Positions 6,288 through 10,648 of a stretch of DNA of 10,648 nucleotides are shown here, one piece after another. Under the pieces are notes generated by a model. That model saw only the letters and a list, made by a program, of their open reading frames with translations. It made no database searches and was not told where the DNA came from. The position numbers and the translations under genes are program-made. Position 1 is the first letter of the stretch; the number at the start of each line of letters is the position of its first letter. The stretch covers positions 1 through 10,648 of the forward strand of contig JAUNRY010000054.1 of the NCBI GenBank assembly GCA_030539475.1, read 5' to 3'. This DNA is from Bacteroidia bacterium (GTDB lineage Bacteria > Bacteroidota > Bacteroidia > Bacteroidales > Dysgonomonadaceae).

Positions 6288-7793
6288 ATGAATGCAGAAG
6301 AATTAAAAAGAAAGAAAGACAAAGAAAATCAGCAACCGATGACAACCGTTGCCGGAGCTCCTGTTGGAAACAATCAAGACTCCATGACAGCCGGCCCGCG
6401 CGGGCCCATGATGCTGCAAGACGTGTGGTTTCTGGAAAAACTCGCCCATTTCGATCGCGAAGTTATTCCCGAACGACGCATGCACGCCAAAGGCTCCGGC
6501 GCGTTCGGAACATTTACCGTTACGGACGATATTACGCAGTACACACGCGCCAAAATTTTCTCCGAAATCGGTAAAAAAACCGAAATGTTTGTTCGCTTTT
6601 CTACCGTTGCCGGTGAGCGTGGCGCCGCCGATGCCGAAAGGGACATCCGCGGTTTTGCCATGAAATTTTACACCGAAGAAGGCAACTGGGATCTGGTTGG
6701 AAACAACACGCCGGTATTCTTTTTCCGCGATCCGCTGAAATTTCCCGACCTGAATCACGCCGTTAAACGCGATCCGCACACAAACCTGCGCAGCCCCAAC
6801 AACAACTGGGATTTCTGGAGCAGCCTTCCCGAAGCGTTGCATCAGGTAACCATCACCATGAGCGACCGGGGAATATCTCGCACCTACCGCCACATGCACG
6901 GATTCGGAAGCCATACTTACAGTTTTATCAATGCCGACAACGAAAGATTTTGGGTGAAATTCCATTTCGTTACTCAGCAAGGCATCGAAAACCTTACCGA
7001 TCAGGAAGCCGCCGAATTGGTGGGCACGGATCGGGAAAGCCACCAGCGCGATTTGCTTGAAGCCATCGGAAACGGTAATTTCCCAAAATGGAAGATGTTC
7101 GTTCAGATAATGACCGAAGAGCAGGCCGAAAACATGCCGTACAACCCGTTCGATTTGACAAAGGTTTGGTACAAAGGCGATTTCCCGTTGATTCCCGTGG
7201 GCGAGTTCGAACTGAACCGCAACCCCGACAACTATTTCCAAGACGTTGAACAAGCCGCTTTCAATCCCGCCAACGTAGTTCCCGGAATCGGGTTCTCGCC
7301 CGACAGGATGTTGCAAGGCCGCTTATTCTCCTACGGCGACGCGCAACGCTACCGCCTGGGCGTAAACCACCACCAGATTCCGGTGAATATGCCCAAAGCA
7401 GCCATGCACACGTACAATTCCTTCCATCGCGACGGACAAATGCGAGTGGACGGAAACCGCGGTGCATCTTTGCATTACGAGCCCAACAGCTACAACGTAT
7501 GGAATGAACAACCCGAACACGACGAGCCGCTACAGAAAGTGAACGGCGACATAAAACGCTGGAATTTCCGCGAAGACGACGACAATTACTACGAACAACC
7601 CGGAAAATTGTTCCGTCTTATGACTCCCGACGCGCAACAACGGTTGTTCGAAAATACAGCTCGCAATATGAACGGTGCGGAGGAACACATCAAAATCCGC
7701 CATATCGGAAACTGTTTCAAAGCAGACCCCGCTTATGGCAGAGGTGTGGCCGATGCTTGCGGTATTACGTACGAAAAGGCAGGAATAAATTAA
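6288..7793 (+). CDS. katA: Haem catalase (small-subunit, monofunctional)
   Basis: A 501-residue monofunctional catalase, which converts 2 H2O2 to water and oxygen using haem b. Its length is that of small-subunit enzymes, without the C-terminal flavodoxin-like domain of large catalases. Visible elements: distal histidine H66 in PERRMHAKGSGAFG (61-74), the distal asparagine in DLVGNNTPVFF (135-145), FFRDPLKFPDLNHAVKRDP (145-163), and proximal haem ligand Y349 in RLFSYGDAQRYRLGVNH (345-361) with R345 nearby. The NADPH-binding surface found in small catalases is probably kept (HR-rich region around 201-210), but I infer this. No signal peptide: cytosolic. The start at 6288 gives a charged leader (ELKRKKDKE) before the conserved TTxxGxPV block. 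It lies in the perR-dps-katA cluster and ends at a strong terminator. Confidence 0.97.
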   Translation: MNAEELKRKKDKENQQPMTTVAGAPVGNNQDSMTAGPRGPMMLQDVWFLEKLAHFDREVIPERRMHAKGSGAFGTFTVTDDITQYTRAKIFSEIGKKTEMFVRFSTVAGERGAADAERDIRGFAMKFYTEEGNWDLVGNNTPVFFFRDPLKFPDLNHAVKRDPHTNLRSPNNNWDFWSSLPEALHQVTITMSDRGISRTYRHMHGFGSHTYSFINADNERFWVKFHFVTQQGIENLTDQEAAELVGTDRESHQRDLLEAIGNGNFPKWKMFVQIMTEEQAENMPYNPFDLTKVWYKGDFPLIPVGEFELNRNPDNYFQDVEQAAFNPANVVPGIGFSPDRMLQGRLFSYGDAQRYRLGVNHHQIPVNMPKAAMHTYNSFHRDGQMRVDGNRGASLHYEPNSYNVWNEQPEHDEPLQKVNGDIKRWNFREDDDNYYEQPGKLFRLMTPDAQQRLFENTARNMNGAEEHIKIRHIGNCFKADPAYGRGVADACGITYEKAGIN

Positions 7794-7814
7794 AAACCAT
7801 GTCTCCTACTTTAG

Positions 7815-7846
7815 AAGCGGCTTTCCTGAACAGAGAGCCGCTTTTT
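7815..7846 (+). terminator. Intrinsic terminator after katA
   Basis: AAGCGGCT (7815-7822) pairs with AGCCGCTT (7836-7843); three more pairs, including one G-U, extend the stem to 11 bp around a 7-nt loop. TTTTT (7842-7846) and further T-rich sequence follow. It begins 22 nt after the katA stop codon and closes the perR-dps-katA block. Confidence 0.88.
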
Positions 7847-7860
7847 GTTGTTTTGTTATA

Positions 7861-8015
7861 AAGAAACGGCTCAGGTGTTGCTTAGCCAATGGTTATTAGC
7901 ATTGCGTTGAACTCACCGGCAGGAGTTAATGCCCAACATTCTTGATACTGCCGGGAAAAATTATTTCTTTCAGTATTGCCTATTTCGCGAGCATTAACCA
8001 AATTTATTGGCATTG
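7861..8015. other. Non-coding stretch with several inverted repeats
   Basis: Between the katA terminator and the clpC promoter I find no credible gene; the best + strand ORF is 18 codons plus stop (7889-7945). Several complementary segments stand out: CCGGCAG (7916-7922) with CTGCCGG (7948-7954), GTTAATGC (7925-7932) with GCATTAAC (7991-7998), GCCAAT (7885-7890) with ATTGGC (8006-8011), and GGCT (7868-7871) with AGCC (7884-7887). The second pair would cross the first, giving a pseudoknot or alternative folds. It may be a small RNA, a 5' leader element, or the remnant of a dispersed repeat. Confidence 0.4.
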
Positions 8016-8016
8016 T

Positions 8017-8041
8017 TTTTGTTATTATAGTAATAAAAAAA
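8017..8041 (+). promoter_or_regulatory. PerR-box-like inverted repeat inside the clpC promoter
   Basis: TTATTA-TAG-TAATAA (8022-8036) is a perfect 6-3-6 inverted repeat; past one mismatched pair the arms extend to TTTT (8017-8020) and AAAA (8038-8041). The 15-mer matches the Firmicutes PerR box TTATAATnATTATAA at 11 of 14 fixed positions. It fills the spacer between the -33 and -7 elements, where a bound repressor would block RNA polymerase. High AT content raises the chance of coincidence. Confidence 0.4.
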
Positions 8042-8050
8042 CTATATTTG
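8018..8050 (+). promoter_or_regulatory. Candidate clpC promoter
   Basis: TATATTTG (8043-8050) is a full match to the -7 consensus TAnnTTTG, and TTTG (8018-8021) provides a -33 element 21 nt upstream, close to the usual spacing. Transcription would start near 8056-8058, leaving a leader of about 35 nt. AAGGAAG at 8078-8084 lies about 7 nt before the ATG and resembles a Shine-Dalgarno sequence, which is unusual in this window. Confidence 0.6.
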
Positions 8051-8091
8051 TAATCTACTATTTAGAATTTAGAAGATAAGGAAGTTAATAA

Positions 8092-10648
8092 ATGGATAAT
8101 AATTTTTCTCAGAAAGTCAGGGACATCATGGCATACAGCCGTGAGGAAGCCGAAAGACTGCAAAACAATTACATCGGCCCGGAACATTTGATGCTGGCGA
8201 TACTTCGCGATGGCGACGGAATGGCTATTCAAGTGCTTCAGGACTTCGATGTTGACATAAAACATTTAAAAAATTATATCGACGACCGGTTTCGCCAGAT
8301 TCAGGAACCGTACGACGGAACACGCGAATTGGTTATCAACAAAAGCACCGAAAAAACGCTAAAAATGAGCATATTGGAAGCAAGGTTAACGAAAAGCACG
8401 GAAACCGACTCGGAGCATCTTTTGCTGGCGTTGCTGAAAGACAAAAATACGCCTATTAATGACATTCTGGCACAGTTTAAAATCGATTACTCCAGTGCAT
8501 TTCTATATGTGAAAAGCATTTTGGAAGCTCGCGCAGAGGGTGCAACAACAGATTCTCCGAGCATGGGGCCCAACTTCACCGATGATGATGAAGACGAACC
8601 CGGCGGAAAATCGTCTTTCAACCCGGGAGGGCAACAAGGCAGCCAGTCGCAGGCAAAAAGCCCCGCTTCCGACACGCCCGTGCTTGATAATTTCGGAACC
8701 GATATTACCCGTGCGGCGATGGAAAACCGTCTCGACCCCATTGTAGGACGCGAAAAAGAAATAGAGCGCATAGCGCAAATTTTGAGCCGCCGCAAGAAAA
8801 ATAATCCGGTGCTTATCGGCGACCCGGGAGTGGGAAAATCCGCCATCGTGGATGGATTGGCGCTGCGCATCGTGCAAAAGCGGGTGTCGCGCGCCATGTT
8901 CGACAAACGGGTTATCGCGCTCGATATGGCCTCCATAGTTGCCGGCACCAAGTATCGCGGACAATTTGAAGAACGTATCAAGGCTATTTTGAATGAACTT
9001 TCGAAAAACCCGAACATCATTCTTTTTATCGACGAAATCCATACCATTGTCGGCGCCGGCGGAGCTGCCGGTTCGCTCGATGCGGCCAATATGCTGAAAC
9101 CCGCGCTGGCTCGCGGCGAAATTCAGTGCATAGGCGCGACCACGCTGGATGAATATCGCAAAAATATTGAGAAAGACGGAGCGCTGGAGCGTCGTTTCCA
9201 AAAAGTGATTGTGGACGCTACCACGCCCGAAGAAACACTGCAAATTCTCAAAAACATAAAAGAACGTTACGAAGACCACCACAACGTGCGCTATACCGAC
9301 GAGGCGCTGGACGCGTGTGTGAACCTGACGGAAAGGTATGTTTCCGACCGCACTTTCCCCGACAAAGCCATCGACGCACTGGACGAAGCGGGCGCCCGCG
9401 TTCACATCTCCAACATCTCCATCCCCAAAGTGATAGAAGAAATGGAAGAGGAACTGAAAATGGTGGAACAGATGAAAAACGATGCCGTGAAGGCTCAAAA
9501 ATACGAACTGGCGGCAAGCTATCGCGACAAACAGCGTCAGCTATTACTGGCTCTCGAAGCCGAAGAACAACGCTGGCAAAAGGAAATAAAGGAAAAGCCG
9601 GAAATTGTTGACGAAGAAAAAATTGCCGAAGTGGTGGCCATGATATCGGGCGTGCCGGTGCAACGAATCGCGCAGGCCGAAGGCCAACGACTGCTTGAGA
9701 TGAAAGACAAAATAAAATCGCAGGTAATTGGGCAAGACGAAGCGGTGGAGAAGATAGCGAAAGCCATCCAGCGAAACCGCGTGGGGCTGAAAGATCCCAA
9801 CAAGCCCATCGGCACGTTTATGTTCTTAGGCCCAACGGGTGTGGGAAAAACGCATCTGGCGAAAAAGCTGGCGGAATTCCTGTTCGATTCGCACGAAAAC
9901 CTCATCCGCATCGATATGAGCGAATACATGGAGAAATTCAACGTTTCGCGCCTGGTGGGAGCGCCTCCCGGATACGTGGGTTACGAAGAAGGCGGACAGC
10001 TGACCGAAAAAGTGCGCCGCCGCCCCTACTCCGTTGTGCTGCTCGACGAAATTGAGAAAGCGCACCCCGATGTGTTTAACATCCTGCTGCAAATTCTGGA
10101 CGAAGGCCACATCACCGATAGCCTTGGACGCAGAATCGATTTCAAGAACACCATATTGATTATGACGTCCAACATCGGAACGCGTCAGCTGAAAGACTTT
10201 GGCCGCGGAATCGGGTTCAATACCAATACCGAGGTAACCGATAATGAATATTCGCGAAGCGTTATTCAGAAAGCGTTAAATAAGGCATTTGCTCCGGAAT
10301 TTCTGAACCGTGTGGACGATATCGTGATGTTCGACCAACTGAGCAAAGAATCCATCTTCAAGATTATCGATCTGGAACTGAAAGGATTGTACAAACGAAT
10401 CAAAGAACTGGGTTACAACGTGGAACTCACCACCGAAGCCAAAGAATTTATTGCCGATAAAGGTTACGACGTTCAGTTTGGCGCACGCCCGCTCAAACGC
10501 GCTCTTCAAAAGTACGTGGAAGACGAAATGGCGGAAATGATTCTGCGCACCGGCATCAAAGAAGGTGAAACGGTTTTGATTGATTTCGACAAAGAACAGC
10601 AAAAGATAACGATGAAAGTGGCTGAGCACGAAACAAGTGCTGAGATTT
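8092..10648 (+). CDS. clpC: ClpC-type AAA+ unfoldase, open at the right edge
   Basis: At least 852 residues, with no stop before the window ends; family length suggests only a few codons are missing. This Hsp100 unfoldase feeds substrates into the ClpP protease. Order: double Clp N-domain repeats (about 1-145); a low-complexity acidic, Gly/Ser/Gln-rich linker (about 147-187); first AAA+ domain with Walker A GDPGVGKS (243-250) and Walker B FIDE ending D314-E315; middle domain with a UVR-like motif (about 465-485, AQKYELAASYRDKQRQL), the mark of ClpC rather than ClpB or ClpA; second AAA+ domain with Walker A GPTGVGKT (580-587) and Walker B LLDE ending D652-E653; ClpP-docking loop IGF at 707-709; and the C-terminal GARPLKRALQ block. 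ATG 8092 follows an AAGGAAG sequence. It is transcribed separately from katA. Confidence 0.96.
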   Translation, partial: MDNNFSQKVRDIMAYSREEAERLQNNYIGPEHLMLAILRDGDGMAIQVLQDFDVDIKHLKNYIDDRFRQIQEPYDGTRELVINKSTEKTLKMSILEARLTKSTETDSEHLLLALLKDKNTPINDILAQFKIDYSSAFLYVKSILEARAEGATTDSPSMGPNFTDDDEDEPGGKSSFNPGGQQGSQSQAKSPASDTPVLDNFGTDITRAAMENRLDPIVGREKEIERIAQILSRRKKNNPVLIGDPGVGKSAIVDGLALRIVQKRVSRAMFDKRVIALDMASIVAGTKYRGQFEERIKAILNELSKNPNIILFIDEIHTIVGAGGAAGSLDAANMLKPALARGEIQCIGATTLDEYRKNIEKDGALERRFQKVIVDATTPEETLQILKNIKERYEDHHNVRYTDEALDACVNLTERYVSDRTFPDKAIDALDEAGARVHISNISIPKVIEEMEEELKMVEQMKNDAVKAQKYELAASYRDKQRQLLLALEAEEQRWQKEIKEKPEIVDEEKIAEVVAMISGVPVQRIAQAEGQRLLEMKDKIKSQVIGQDEAVEKIAKAIQRNRVGLKDPNKPIGTFMFLGPTGVGKTHLAKKLAEFLFDSHENLIRIDMSEYMEKFNVSRLVGAPPGYVGYEEGGQLTEKVRRRPYSVVLLDEIEKAHPDVFNILLQILDEGHITDSLGRRIDFKNTILIMTSNIGTRQLKDFGRGIGFNTNTEVTDNEYSRSVIQKALNKAFAPEFLNRVDDIVMFDQLSKESIFKIIDLELKGLYKRIKELGYNVELTTEAKEFIADKGYDVQFGARPLKRALQKYVEDEMAEMILRTGIKEGETVLIDFDKEQQKITMKVAEHETSAEI

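Noticed and set aside
6393..6406. Perfect 14-bp GC-rich palindrome GGCCCGCGCGGGCC within katA
   Set aside because: It encodes the conserved AGPRGP segment of catalases; the symmetry follows from the Gly-Pro-Arg-Gly-Pro codons and no regulatory role is needed to explain it.
6303..7316. Long open frame (337 codons) on the - strand opposite katA
   Set aside because: It lies wholly antisense to a catalase with every family motif intact, and its translation resembles no protein I recognise. Long antisense frames are expected opposite codon-biased genes.
7889..7945. 18-codon ORF in the katA-clpC spacer as a leader peptide
   Set aside because: It has no recognisable ribosome site, no run of regulatory codons, and lies upstream of the likely clpC transcription start.
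8503..9498. Long open frame (331 codons) on the - strand opposite clpC
   Set aside because: The + strand reads continuously as ClpC through this interval with Walker motifs in place. The antisense translation is His/Phe-rich and looks like a shadow.

Overview
The window reads as an ordinary chromosomal segment of a Bacteroidota (probably Bacteroidales) bacterium. The signs are promoter-like TAnnTTTG elements before several genes, starts mostly without Shine-Dalgarno sequences, and a gene set familiar from that phylum: DUF192, DUF2007, AI-2E-family permease, BtuF/BtuC-type importer, PerR-like repressor, Dps, clade-type small catalase and ClpC. This placement is inferred from sequence features; no database search was possible. 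I see no rRNA, tRNA, CRISPR array, insertion sequence or prophage.

Left part (1-1666): a membrane-anchored DUF192 protein (+) and a classical short-chain dehydrogenase (-) are convergent and share a small intergenic region with two hairpins. The dehydrogenase is divergent from the next operon across a 122-bp AT-rich spacer with candidate promoters in both directions.

Middle (1667-5224): four tightly packed + strand genes, probably one operon: a DUF2007 small protein, an AI-2E-family permease, a lipoprotein substrate-binding protein (4-nt overlap with the permease) and a FecCD/BtuC-type importer permease. A hairpin with a T tract overlaps the last stop codon. No ATPase gene follows, so the importer encoded here is incomplete and must borrow an ATPase from elsewhere.

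Right part (5277-10648): an oxidative-stress block. A cysteine-free PerR-like regulator is followed 17 nt later by dps and 59 nt later by the catalase gene katA, which ends at a strong intrinsic terminator. After an approximately 300-bp non-coding stretch containing several inverted repeats comes clpC, which starts at 8092 and is still open at the window edge. An inverted repeat resembling the Firmicutes PerR box lies inside the likely clpC promoter, and another palindrome precedes perR. A plausible reading is that the peroxide sensor controls its own operon (iron storage plus H2O2 removal) and perhaps the neighbouring protein quality-control unfoldase.

I did not find a clearly new biological system. 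The points most worth checking are the loss of the structural zinc site in the PerR-like protein, the candidate operators, the missing importer ATPase and the structured intergenic region before clpC.
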